From Nostoc spongiaeforme FACHB-130 (GTDB lineage Bacteria; Cyanobacteriota; Cyanobacteriia; Cyanobacteriales; Nostocaceae), in assembly GCF_014698475.1 (NCBI RefSeq), contig NZ_JACJTB010000029.1:1-64000 (forward strand): 64,000 nucleotides of DNA, in the 5' to 3' direction. Below are positions 16,854 to 25,248 of this stretch, piece after piece. The translations under genes and the position numbers were made by a program. The notes beneath the pieces are model-generated. The model made no database searches, was not told the DNA's origin, and was given only the letters and a program-made list of their open reading frames with translations. Position 1 is the first letter of the stretch, and each line of letters opens with the position of its first letter.

Positions 16854-17059
16854 AGAAAAATAGCCTCTCTACCTTTACCCGATTGAAAATATGCCGTATT
16901 TATTGGGATTGGTGTTGGCGATCGCTTCCCCATCCACATCTTTAGGTAGAGGTATCCAGCCAATTAAATTCTAACTTTTGTCAGTATTTATAACAGCAGC
17001 TTAGATTAATAATGACTATAATAAAGATATTTGAATAAGTGGTAATTGACTAAATTAAA

Positions 17060-17329
17060 ATGGCAAATTTTACTTTATCAAATATTTTTTTAACCCTAGG
17101 TATTGTTTTTCTAGTGATTTCTGTCTTAGGGCAATCAAAATTAGGATTTATTGAAATTAATCCAGGCTGTTTTGGTAGAGTATTAGCCTTAGTTATCGGG
17201 GTCGCTAGTTTAGCTTTTGTCCTTTTAGGTGGCAATTTTTCTGTAGAAACTATTGACTTAATTAGAAACTATTTGGCAAAGGCTATTCAGCAAAATATCC
17301 CCCAAATTAACGAACTGCTCAATTCTTAA
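17060..17329 (+). CDS. Small two-helix membrane protein of unknown function
   Basis: Protein of 89 residues with two membrane helices (IFLTLGIVFLVISVLG near 9-24 and VLALVIGVASLAFVLLGG near 41-58) and an amphipathic C-terminus (IRNYLAKAIQQNIPQINELL). No family recognised. A hairpin terminator lies about 70 bases downstream. It stands alone between two opposing genes. Confidence 0.65.
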   Translation: MANFTLSNIFLTLGIVFLVISVLGQSKLGFIEINPGCFGRVLALVIGVASLAFVLLGGNFSVETIDLIRNYLAKAIQQNIPQINELLNS

Positions 17330-17399
17330 TCATAAATAAATTAAGCAGATTTCGAGAGTAAGAGTATGATAATTTTCTTCTGCTATAAGTTCTCTAAAA

Positions 17400-17446
17400 A
17401 TTGTGGTGCAAGCATATAGTCTACACCACAATGTTTTCATTTATTT
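17400..17446 (+). terminator. Hairpin terminator between convergent genes
   Basis: A 9-bp perfect stem (ATTGTGGTG at 17400-17408, CACCACAAT at 17424-17432) is followed by GTTTTCATTTATTT. It serves the small membrane-protein gene at 17060. Confidence 0.6.
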
Positions 17447-17480
17447 AAATTTAGACTTATTACAAAAGCAGTTGATTGGG

Positions 17481-18020
17481 CTAAAAATAAGCTCCTACCA
17501 AACTATAAGTTAAACTAGCTAATACCAACAGAGTGACAACTATATAAGTTAATTCTCGCTTTATAGTAAAAGCCAATAAAGAAATAATTACACGTAAAAT
17601 TGGGGTGGCAATTAATAGTAATAATCCTAATTGAATAATTCCGCGACGGCTACCAGATAATACTGCATTGATTACACCATTTGGTGAGCGAAACTCTGAT
17701 GGTTCACCGTGAAAAATTTGATATGTCGCAGGCTCTGAACCGTGGTGACTTAAATATAAAATGCCGCCTAACAAAACAACAGAACTAGCTATTAATACAC
17801 CATACTTTAAAAGATTGCTGAGTATATATTCTAATTGCTGTTCACTGGGGGTTTTGCTGGCTATATGACTGGCATTAATCTCACTGTTATTGTGTTGTTC
17901 TTCTAATTGTTGAATATCAGAATCTGGTTCTGCTGGTGGTAAGGTAATTGCCGCCACTTCAGTTTCTGGTGATGCTGATGAGTGCCAACGAAAACTAGAA
18001 TTAACCTCATACTTATACAT
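17481..18020 (-). CDS. DUF1634 membrane protein
   Basis: Protein of 179 residues. The N-terminal 65 residues are polar and acidic and the rest matches DUF1634: three membrane helices (YGVLIASSVVLLGGILYL, GIIQLGLLLLIATPILRVII, TYIVVTLLVLASLTYSLVG). DUF1634 proteins typically sit beside a TauE/SafE-type permease, as here: the upstream permease gene ends one base before this ATG. It is probably an accessory subunit of that transporter. Confidence 0.82.
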   Translation of the reverse strand: MYKYEVNSSFRWHSSASPETEVAAITLPPAEPDSDIQQLEEQHNNSEINASHIASKTPSEQQLEYILSNLLKYGVLIASSVVLLGGILYLSHHGSEPATYQIFHGEPSEFRSPNGVINAVLSGSRRGIIQLGLLLLIATPILRVIISLLAFTIKRELTYIVVTLLVLASLTYSLVGAYF

Positions 18021-18021
18021 T

Positions 18022-18858
18022 TTACAGCCCCCCTATTAGACTGTTGTAGACCATTTTAAAAGCCATTACCACCAGCACAAGACTGAAAATAATTCGTAAA
18101 ATCTGTGTTTTAGCACCTATGAGTACTTTTGCTCCTAAAAAAGCGCCAGGTAATACTCCTAACATTACCGGCATTGATAATCCCGGATCGATGTAACCCC
18201 TGGCTAAATAAACGCCGGCTGATGCGGCAGCGGTGACACCAATCATAAAATTGCTAGTAGTGGTTGAAACTTTAAACGGTATACGCATGGCTTGATCCAT
18301 TGCTAGTACCTTGAACGCGCCTGAACCAATACCCAGTAATCCCGACAATATTCCAGCAATAAACATGACACTAAAACCTGCTGGTACTGAATGAACTTGG
18401 TAAGACATCAAGCCATCTGGAGTGGGATAAGTACCATTGAGGTGGAAATAATTTGCTAAGGGATCTGCGGGTTGATTTTGATCAATTTCAATTCTTGGGC
18501 GTTGTGAAAGATATGCAGAATATATCAAGACGATCGCCAAAACAATCGTTAACATTTTTACAGAGACAAACACCGCAATCATCGCACCAATAATTGCCCC
18601 AATTGTGGTTGCAACTTCTAAAAACATTCCTAAGCGCAAGTTGGTGTAGCCTTTTTTGATATATGTTGAGGCTGCACCTAAAGAAGTAGCAATCACAGAC
18701 ACCAATGAAGCACCAACAGCGTAGCGAATATCTACGCCAAAGACTGAAGTTAATAGGGGGACAATAACAACTCCGCCACCTAAACCCGTCAACGCACCAA
18801 CAAAGCCAGCACTAAATGAGCCAAGCCAAACTAGTAGAGAAAATTCTAGTATGTTCAA
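18022..18858 (-). CDS. TauE/SafE family (DUF81) permease
   Basis: Integral membrane protein of 278 residues with about eight helices. The family signature GFVGALTGLGGGVVIVPLL at residues 18-36 is repeated as a half-copy near 170 (FIAGILSGLLGIGSGAFKVLAM). Members export or take up sulfur compounds such as sulfite, sulfoacetate or taurine; the substrate here is unknown. It is coupled to the DUF1634 gene. It probably belongs to a minus-strand membrane cluster with the CadD-like gene (73-base gap) and the APC permease. Confidence 0.88.
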   Translation of the reverse strand: MNILEFSLLVWLGSFSAGFVGALTGLGGGVVIVPLLTSVFGVDIRYAVGASLVSVIATSLGAASTYIKKGYTNLRLGMFLEVATTIGAIIGAMIAVFVSVKMLTIVLAIVLIYSAYLSQRPRIEIDQNQPADPLANYFHLNGTYPTPDGLMSYQVHSVPAGFSVMFIAGILSGLLGIGSGAFKVLAMDQAMRIPFKVSTTTSNFMIGVTAAASAGVYLARGYIDPGLSMPVMLGVLPGAFLGAKVLIGAKTQILRIIFSLVLVVMAFKMVYNSLIGGL

Positions 18859-18931
18859 ATCTCATACCTCTATTGATATGTGGAAATATTGAGATATTTT
18901 GCGAATGAATCTCCTGCCGATTGGGTTTTAT

Positions 18932-19567
18932 TTAAGATAAATTTAATAACGTTAAGCTACCACTATCGATAACGATAAAAGCGCCTAATCCCATGAGAAC
19001 AAAAGGCATAAAATTATTCCCATAACGAGTTAATAAGTTAGCGATCGCAGTTTGGTTAGTTAATTTATTAGCTAAGTAACACAAACACCCCACCAAGGTA
19101 AAAAACACACCCAAAATTACCAACAAACTTTCCCAAGTGGCGCTGGCGAACAAAGGCACATAAATACTAATGTTGTCAGTACCATTAGCAAACGTCACCG
19201 CGGCGACACTGTAAGTTTGTAAATTGAATAATTTGGCTAAAAGAGTATCTTGTGATGTTTCTGTTTGGGGTTCAACGGCTGCTGATTCATCTTCTGCTTG
19301 ATTCAACAAACACTTGATGCCAATGGCAATGGGAACTAAGCCAAATAATCCAATCCAAGGACGTGGTAGGATTAAGCCACCAAAAAAACCTGGCAGACTG
19401 GCCATTACCAGTGCTGTAAAACCAAGATACTGTCCGGCAATGATCTGCCAACGGCGAAACCTGGCGTTAATCTGGGAAAAAAATAGCGTTAATATCACTA
19501 AATCGTCGATATTTGTGGCGCTAAAGGCAAATGCCCCGGTACTAATTGTGGTGACTAACCCGTTCAT
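18932..19567 (-). CDS. CadD-like cadmium-resistance family transporter
   Basis: Membrane protein of 211 residues in the CadD/LysE-related family: ATNIDDLVILTLFFSQ at residues 17-32, the FANGTDNISIYVPLF motif near 123-137 (the paired N-x-D/D-N motif typical of the family) and about six helices. CadD proteins have been linked to cadmium efflux and to transport of other cations; the substrate here is unknown. The cytoplasmic loop near 90-105 is acidic. Confidence 0.82.
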   Translation of the reverse strand: MNGLVTTISTGAFAFSATNIDDLVILTLFFSQINARFRRWQIIAGQYLGFTALVMASLPGFFGGLILPRPWIGLFGLVPIAIGIKCLLNQAEDESAAVEPQTETSQDTLLAKLFNLQTYSVAAVTFANGTDNISIYVPLFASATWESLLVILGVFFTLVGCLCYLANKLTNQTAIANLLTRYGNNFMPFVLMGLGAFIVIDSGSLTLLNLS

Positions 19568-19615
19568 ATCAATTTAAATCAATTCAGAATTTTTGTAATT
19601 AAAAGATGCAAAAAC

Positions 19616-21073
19616 TTAAGGAATTTTGCTGCGATCGCTAAATCGGGCGTGAATTTCTTCAATTCCTCGGTGCATTCCTGCAACTAAATGGGGAGAACGT
19701 CTTCTTTTGACAATGAACCAGCCACTCGTAGCGACTATGTACATCAAAAATAAGTAGGGAAAAGCATTATATGGTGCTTCAGGAACTGGGAAGAGGCTGC
19801 TACCAGGAATGCCAACACTACCCAAAACCGGAATCATCATAAAGCCAACGCCAAGAATAGAAAACACGATATCTCGGCGGCGCAGTTGGTTGATTTTATA
19901 TAGATAAACAGGTGCAGCAATAGAAATCAAGATATAAACACTCAAGAACCCATAGCTACAAATAGCCCCCAAGTATCCCATACACTCGAATAATTTGATA
20001 TTAAATAATGACATCCCCGCCGGTACGAGGAATGTCATCAAAGAACACATTGTGACTGCAACATGAGGTGTTTTATTAGCTGAGTGCGCCGTACCTAAAG
20101 ATGAATGAAATAAACCATGACGCGCCATCAAAAAGAATACTCTAGAGGCGGGGTTGATACTGCCTAAAATGCAAGCAAAGAAGCTAAATAACGCACCCAA
20201 ACCTACTAATTCACCCAAGAAACCTACTCCCGCCTGTCGAGATAAAAAACCCAGAGGTTCTTCTGTGTTGGTAATAGATACGCCAGCGCCATTGAATCCC
20301 AACACTTCTATATAAGTTGTACAAATATAAAACAACCCAGCCAAAATTACACTACCCATTACCGATTTTGGGATGGTTCGCAGAGGATTTTTGGCTTCAT
20401 CACCCAAAGATGTGGCACTTTCAAAGCCAGAGAACGCAAACATCACCAAAACCAGTCCTGTAGCTACGCTACCTGGAGTCGCACCAGTCAAAGTTAACTG
20501 GGACATATCCAACGCAAAACCTTTGTGCGCCCAGATAATTATGCACAACACAGCAATTAAAACAATTGATATACCTTCCATCCACAGCATAGCGACAGCA
20601 GAAAGTTGGATATCTTTATAAGCGGCATACCAAGAAATTCCTGCACCGATCGCCAGTAATGTAATACTTGAAGGATGAATGCCCAAATGCCCAATTAAAA
20701 CACCACTAAAATTGGCAAAACCACAAAGAACAGACATCCCAGTGAATAAATAAGCGAGTACTAAACTCCAGCCACAAACTACTCCGGCTGTCGCACCTAA
20801 ACCTTTGGTGATGTAGGAATAAAGTGAACCTGGAGATGCTGTCCGACTAGCAAATTGATTGATATTAATACTGACAAATAATAGTCCAATTAAGCCAATC
20901 AAAAAACTGAGCCAGGTGCCGCTTCCGGAAAGTGCAACGATTAAGCCAATATTAGATGCGGGTATTGTTGTTGGTGCAATTACCGCAAAAGATTGCGCTA
21001 GAACTTCCGTAAAAGAAAGACATTCTGGCTTTAAACCATGAAGACTCTGATGAGAAGAAATTTCCTTGTTCAT
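19616..21073 (-). CDS. APC family amino acid permease
   Basis: Membrane protein of 485 residues with about 12 helices. APC-type features: SFAVIAPTTIPASNIGLIVAL in helix 1, SPGSLYSYITKGLG near residue 80, FSGFESATSLGDEAKNPLRTIP near 215-235, and a C-terminal RRSPHLVAGMHRG cytoplasmic tail. Members move amino acids or polyamines by proton symport or exchange; the substrate is not readable. The gene is first in a minus-strand run ending at DUF1634, with 48 bases to the CadD-like gene. Confidence 0.85.
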   Translation of the reverse strand: MNKEISSHQSLHGLKPECLSFTEVLAQSFAVIAPTTIPASNIGLIVALSGSGTWLSFLIGLIGLLFVSININQFASRTASPGSLYSYITKGLGATAGVVCGWSLVLAYLFTGMSVLCGFANFSGVLIGHLGIHPSSITLLAIGAGISWYAAYKDIQLSAVAMLWMEGISIVLIAVLCIIIWAHKGFALDMSQLTLTGATPGSVATGLVLVMFAFSGFESATSLGDEAKNPLRTIPKSVMGSVILAGLFYICTTYIEVLGFNGAGVSITNTEEPLGFLSRQAGVGFLGELVGLGALFSFFACILGSINPASRVFFLMARHGLFHSSLGTAHSANKTPHVAVTMCSLMTFLVPAGMSLFNIKLFECMGYLGAICSYGFLSVYILISIAAPVYLYKINQLRRRDIVFSILGVGFMMIPVLGSVGIPGSSLFPVPEAPYNAFPYLFLMYIVATSGWFIVKRRRSPHLVAGMHRGIEEIHARFSDRSKIP

Positions 21074-21692
21074 CTTGCAAGTTTTAGTTTGGCGAATGGC
21101 GCATAAACGATAGTTTTTATAACAAGTTAGGAGAGAGTTTTTAGTTGAATCATACTAAGAAACAAGCCCTAAGTTTTACTTACAGATATCGATATATCTA
21201 TCAATGGGCAGCGCCTATCGTTAGTTTTATTTCTCAAGATAGATTTAATACTACCCTATGTATTTTCTACAATCAAGTAGACAAAAAAATTAAATTTAAT
21301 CATTTATTAATTTGAGCAAATCCCTGAACCTACACGGGTATATGAGAGATTTTGTATTTTAATTGCCACAAAAATTCTCTTGCTGATTGTGCAGAAAAAT
21401 ACCCACAAACATCATCGGAATAAGTGCCATTTAGCGCCTGAAGTTATGAGGTTATGACATATCTAAAGAAAATATAAAGATAAATTAGGAAACAGTACCA
21501 AAACATGAGATTCTCAAAAACAGAATGATAAATTTGTCTGGTTGATATGCAGTAATTAGCCAGAAAAACAAGCTAATAAATTCAAAATTCAGTATTTCTC
21601 ATCAAAAATTTAACTTTGATAGCTGATGAGAATATTGACAAGATGGTTGAGATAGTCATAAGCTGCAATTTTGTAAAAATGGGTAGATAGAT
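21074..21692. other. 619-base AT-rich intergenic region
   Basis: Divergent promoter region between the APC permease and a secreted-protein gene. There is one short palindrome (AGATAT-CGAT-ATATCT at 21184-21199). No coding frame of interest, RNA gene or repeat family member is seen. Confidence 0.6.
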
Positions 21693-22346
21693 ATGAAAAG
21701 ATTTAAATACGTTTTGCTGACAGTTATATTATTTGTAAGTTTAGTATTCGCTCCACCTGCTTTAGCCGATCGCCCAAAAGTTAGCAAAAATCCTGATTAT
21801 ATAAATCTGACTAAAGAGCTAGATCAATTTCGTTCTGCCAAAGCAACACAAGAGCAATTAGAAGGTTACACACCAGAACAAATTGACCAAAAAATCAATG
21901 AATTAGAATTACAAAAATACGCTTTTGAGTCAGGACTTGATTGGGGACAATGCACCAATCAAACAGGAAAAACTATAGCTATCTACGGGCCAGAACCAAA
22001 TTTAGATGATGATGAATATTCAAAAGGAGCAGCACTTTATTTTTTAGCTGATGGCGCGACAACTCAAGATAGATGGAATTGCAAAGGTATCTATCTACCC
22101 GCAGATGTAAATGCTGTAGCGTTAAATCCTGACCGTCCTGGTCAAGAATTTGTGGGTGATGTTGTGCTGAAGGTTCCGAATGGAACAAACTTAGTTCTCA
22201 AGACAAATGCTGATACTGGGGCAATTGAATTTAATCAAGTTGGCGCTACAATTCTCCCAGCCAGTGATGTCAACTGGTTTATTCCCAAAGTGTCGCAGAC
22301 AATTGTCGAAGCCCATGTTGCAACTGCACCGACAAAAAAGGCGTAA
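21693..22346 (+). CDS. Secreted protein of unknown function
   Basis: Protein of 217 residues. Clear Sec signal peptide (YVLLTVILFVSLVFAPPALA, cleavage near residue 25). The mature part starts with a charged helical region (DYINLTKELDQF, YTPEQIDQKINELELQKYAFESG) and continues into a beta-rich part with two Cys (GQCTNQTGK, WNCKGIYLP) that may form a disulfide. No family recognised. Free-standing between two opposing genes; a MITE-like element begins 20 bases after its stop. Confidence 0.75.
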   Translation: MKRFKYVLLTVILFVSLVFAPPALADRPKVSKNPDYINLTKELDQFRSAKATQEQLEGYTPEQIDQKINELELQKYAFESGLDWGQCTNQTGKTIAIYGPEPNLDDDEYSKGAALYFLADGATTQDRWNCKGIYLPADVNAVALNPDRPGQEFVGDVVLKVPNGTNLVLKTNADTGAIEFNQVGATILPASDVNWFIPKVSQTIVEAHVATAPTKKA

Positions 22347-22365
22347 ATGGGGGAGTTGAGAGTAG

Positions 22366-22496
22366 TGATATCGTGTCCGGTCAAATACTTATCATTAAGG
22401 CCGCAGAGGAAGCAGGGGAGCAGAGGGGCAGAGGAAAAGTTTTTGGGTTTTGTGCATAGATTCGGGAATTATCACTAATTAGCCGGACATGATATG
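22366..22496. repeat. Family B MITE-like element (full copy)
   Basis: About 130 bases bounded by ATATCGTGTCCGG (22368-22380) and CCGGACATGATAT (22483-22495), inverted with one mismatch. The interior is purine-rich (AGAGGAAGCAGGGGAGCAG) and non-coding. A half-copy of the same end lies at 30957-31008. The remaining sequence to 22674 includes TGCGTAAGTCTTGTAC near 22575, related to the family E end at 45289-45304. Confidence 0.75.
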
Positions 22497-22674
22497 AGTG
22501 GGATGTAAGGGTTTTGCAGACTTACACCTTATACCCTTACATCCCAGTCTGAAACCTTGATTTTTCGTCTCATTGCGTAAGTCTTGTACGTGACATTTAC
22601 CCAAAATCTTTGATGGTGACTGGCACATTCTAGGATAGTAGTTTTTAGTAAGAGCGATCGCTTACCACAAAGAT

Positions 22675-23427
22675 TCACTCATTAGCGGCTAACTTTTCCT
22701 GTTCTTCTGGGAGTAAAGTAGTTTCCGCCGCAGGCTGCACACCAGGGATGGGTACAGTTTTCACCAGATGGGGTTTAATAATCATACTCACGCCAGTTCC
22801 CCAAGCGATCGCCACCATCCAACCTGCGAGAATATCACTAGGAAAATGAACACCCAAATAAAGGCGTGTCCAGGCAATAGTTAATATATACAAACTCCCA
22901 AAAATCCAGACGACCCAGCGCCAAGAACTCTGCCAAGCTAAAATCAACAAAATAATAGCCAAAGTTGTACTTGTCATTGCATGGCCGCTAGGAAAGGCAA
23001 AATCTAACTCTGGCGCGAGAGACTTCCACAAATCTGGGCGGAGACGATGCCATAATTCCTTGGCTGTGCGGTTGATAAAGGCGCTTCCCAAGGCGGTGAT
23101 GAGCAGGTAAACTAGCGATCGCCAGCGTTTTTGCCAGAGTAATATCAGGGCGATAGTAATTAAAATTGGCAGCACAGTCCAAAATGATCCCAACTTAGTC
23201 AGCACCACCGCCAGAGTATCTAACTGGGGGTTGGCTGTAGAGTGAACCGCTAACAAAATTGGTACATCCCAAGGAAAGCCAGTTTGATATTGCCAAACTT
23301 GGGCAGCCAAAATTTGAAATATCTGCAATGGTAAATATACCCCAAGAAATAGGAGTAAAAGCGATCGCCAACGGGCAACCAGCAAATTCTTGATAAAAGA
23401 AACAGTTGTCTTTTTCTCTGCATCCAT
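22675..23427 (-). CDS. PAP2 family phosphatase
   Basis: Membrane-bound phosphatidic-acid-type phosphatase of 250 residues. The three catalytic motifs are present in order: KELWHRLRP (KxxxxxxRP) near 125, PSGHAMTS near 150 and TRLYLGVHFPSD near 195. About six helices. It may act on phosphatidate, undecaprenyl diphosphate or similar lipids. ATG 23427 is chosen, since the longer in-frame start at 23481 would translate a piece of repeat family C. It is the gene downstream of hisD in the same direction. Confidence 0.9.
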   Translation of the reverse strand: MDAEKKTTVSFIKNLLVARWRSLLLLFLGVYLPLQIFQILAAQVWQYQTGFPWDVPILLAVHSTANPQLDTLAVVLTKLGSFWTVLPILITIALILLWQKRWRSLVYLLITALGSAFINRTAKELWHRLRPDLWKSLAPELDFAFPSGHAMTSTTLAIILLILAWQSSWRWVVWIFGSLYILTIAWTRLYLGVHFPSDILAGWMVAIAWGTGVSMIIKPHLVKTVPIPGVQPAAETTLLPEEQEKLAANE

Positions 23428-23450
23428 GTCAACTTTGTGCCTTTGCAACG

Positions 23451-23490
23451 GCAGTTGCTTCAAGTCGGGAAACCCGCCCAACGCACTGCC
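23451..23490. repeat. Family C repeat fragment between hisD and the PAP2 gene
   Basis: Read on the minus strand it is GGCAGTGCGTTGGGCGGG followed by TTTCCCGACTTGAAGC. The same order (CAGTGCGTTGG ... GGGCGGGTTTCCCGACTTGA) occurs inside the nested element at 59905-59992. It sits just upstream of the PAP2 start. Confidence 0.6.
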
Positions 23491-23515
23491 TCGCCTTTGC
23501 GCGAAATTTTTCTAA

Positions 23516-24799
23516 TTATGATTGCAAACGTACAGCCACACTACCCGCATGAGCTGGTAAACCTTCCGCCTCAGCTAAAGTCACCGCAGCTTTACCAATT
23601 TCTTGCAATGCGGCTTGATTGCATTCTAAATAAGTAATGCGTTTGAGAAAATCATACACACTCAAACCAGAAGCAAACCGCGCTGAACGGGAAGTTGGTA
23701 AGACATGGTTAGGGCCACCCAAATAATCACCTATCGCTTCTGGGGTGTAACGTCCTAAAAATAAACTGCCGGCGCATTTAATTTGACTAGCTAGTAACTG
23801 CGGGTTATCTACACATAACTCGACATGTTCAGGAGCCAATTGATTCAGCAATGGTATACTTTCTGCCAAATCACTCACTACGATGACTGCACCGTGATTT
23901 TGCCAACTAGCACTCGCTACTGCTTGAGTAGACAGCTTGGGAAGAACTAATTCAACGGCGGTGATAACTTGCTGGGCGAAAACTTCTGAATCAGTAATTA
24001 AAATAGATTGGGCGCTGGGGTCATGTTCTGCTTGCGATAATAAATCCCAAGCTATCCACTCTGGGTTATTTTGATCATCAGCAACCACCAAAATTTCCGA
24101 AGGGCCAGCGATACTGTCAATACCCACAGTACCGAATACCTGCCGCTTGGCTTCTGCAACATAAGCATTACCAGGGCCAACAACTTTATCTACAGGATTC
24201 AGAGTTTCTGTACCGTAGGCGAGGGCGGCTACTGCTTGCGCCCCACCAATACTATATATTTCCGTCACGCCAGCCACCTGTGCAGCCGCCAATACAGCCG
24301 GGTTAATTTCCCCATGAGGCATCGGTACTGTCATCACAATGCGTTCCACCCCGGCAATTTTGGCAGGTAAAGCATTCATCAACACCGAACTGGGATAGCT
24401 GGCGCGTCCACCAGGGACATAAATTCCAACTTGGGAAAGAGAAACCCAATTTAAACCCAGTTTTACGCCTGTTGCGTCGGTGTAACCAATATCTTGGGGC
24501 AGTTGTTTTTGGTGAAAGCTACCAATGCGTTCTGCGGCTAATTCCAGCGCGGCTTTGACATCAGCAGGACATTTGGCTGCTTGGGCGGCGATAAAATCGG
24601 CACTCAGATGCAAAGATTCCGGGCTGAAATGGTCGAAACGAGTAGTATATTCCTTAACTGCGGCATCACCCCGCACTTTTACATCAGCCAGAATGCCGCG
24701 TACTGTACCACTAACATCAACCGTGGCTTCCCGGCGATTATTGACGAGTGCTTGGAACGCGGTGGAAAAATCTGTGTCAGTTGTTTTAAGTAGCTGCAT
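23516..24799 (-). CDS. hisD: Histidinol dehydrogenase
   Basis: HisD catalyses the last two oxidations of histidine synthesis, L-histidinol to L-histidine with two NAD+. It is 427 residues, typical length. Family segments: VGIYVPGGRASYPSSVLMNA near 125, KVVGPGNAYVAEAKRQVFG near 210, DSIAGPSEILVVAD near 235, LSQAEHDP with zinc/active-site residues near 262, EHVELCVDNPQ near 330 and GRYTPEAIGDYLGGPNHVLPTS near 355-375. ATG 24799 (an in-frame TTG lies two codons earlier). It is not clustered with other his genes, as usual in cyanobacteria. Confidence 0.96.
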   Translation of the reverse strand: MQLLKTTDTDFSTAFQALVNNRREATVDVSGTVRGILADVKVRGDAAVKEYTTRFDHFSPESLHLSADFIAAQAAKCPADVKAALELAAERIGSFHQKQLPQDIGYTDATGVKLGLNWVSLSQVGIYVPGGRASYPSSVLMNALPAKIAGVERIVMTVPMPHGEINPAVLAAAQVAGVTEIYSIGGAQAVAALAYGTETLNPVDKVVGPGNAYVAEAKRQVFGTVGIDSIAGPSEILVVADDQNNPEWIAWDLLSQAEHDPSAQSILITDSEVFAQQVITAVELVLPKLSTQAVASASWQNHGAVIVVSDLAESIPLLNQLAPEHVELCVDNPQLLASQIKCAGSLFLGRYTPEAIGDYLGGPNHVLPTSRSARFASGLSVYDFLKRITYLECNQAALQEIGKAAVTLAEAEGLPAHAGSVAVRLQS

Positions 24800-24937
24800 G
24801 GACAATATCTTGGAAATCAGTGCAGGTTAGCAGTCAGGATATTAATTAGTGTAGAGTATGAGGCTCTCTGAAGGTGGGATTACTTGTAAATATGTAAATA
24901 CTACAATAATTGAAAAAGCCAAAGTAGTGTAATTGTG

Positions 24938-25216
24938 ATGCAATCTATTTTTTGGAGTGTAGAAGAAGTAGCCTCACACGCTCAACAATTTTACGAAAAC
25001 GGTATTCGTCAAAATGTTGAGCATAGCGATAACATCGGTAAAATGATTGTGATTGATGCCGAAACTGGTGAATATGGTATTGATCTAACAGGTGTAGAGA
25101 CAGCGTTAAAGTTAAAACAGAAAAATCCGAATGCTAGATTGTTTACTATCCGCATTGGTTATGATGTTGCAGTAAGTTTTGGTGGTGCAATGGAGCGTAC
25201 TTTAGTTGTGATTTAG
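24938..25216 (+). CDS. Small soluble protein of unknown function
   Basis: Protein of 92 residues from ATG 24938 (GTG directly before it). Segments: FWSVEEVASHAQQFYENGIRQ, then MIVIDAETGEYGIDLTG, then RLFTIRIGYDVAVSFGG. The last part is a beta-rich strand pattern. It resembles small antitoxin-like or regulatory proteins in size but no family is recognised and no toxin gene is adjacent. Divergent from hisD, convergent with the DUF3370 gene. Confidence 0.65.
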   Translation: MQSIFWSVEEVASHAQQFYENGIRQNVEHSDNIGKMIVIDAETGEYGIDLTGVETALKLKQKNPNARLFTIRIGYDVAVSFGGAMERTLVVI

Positions 25217-25248
25217 ATCGAGTATGAAGATGGGCATTGCGGCAAAAT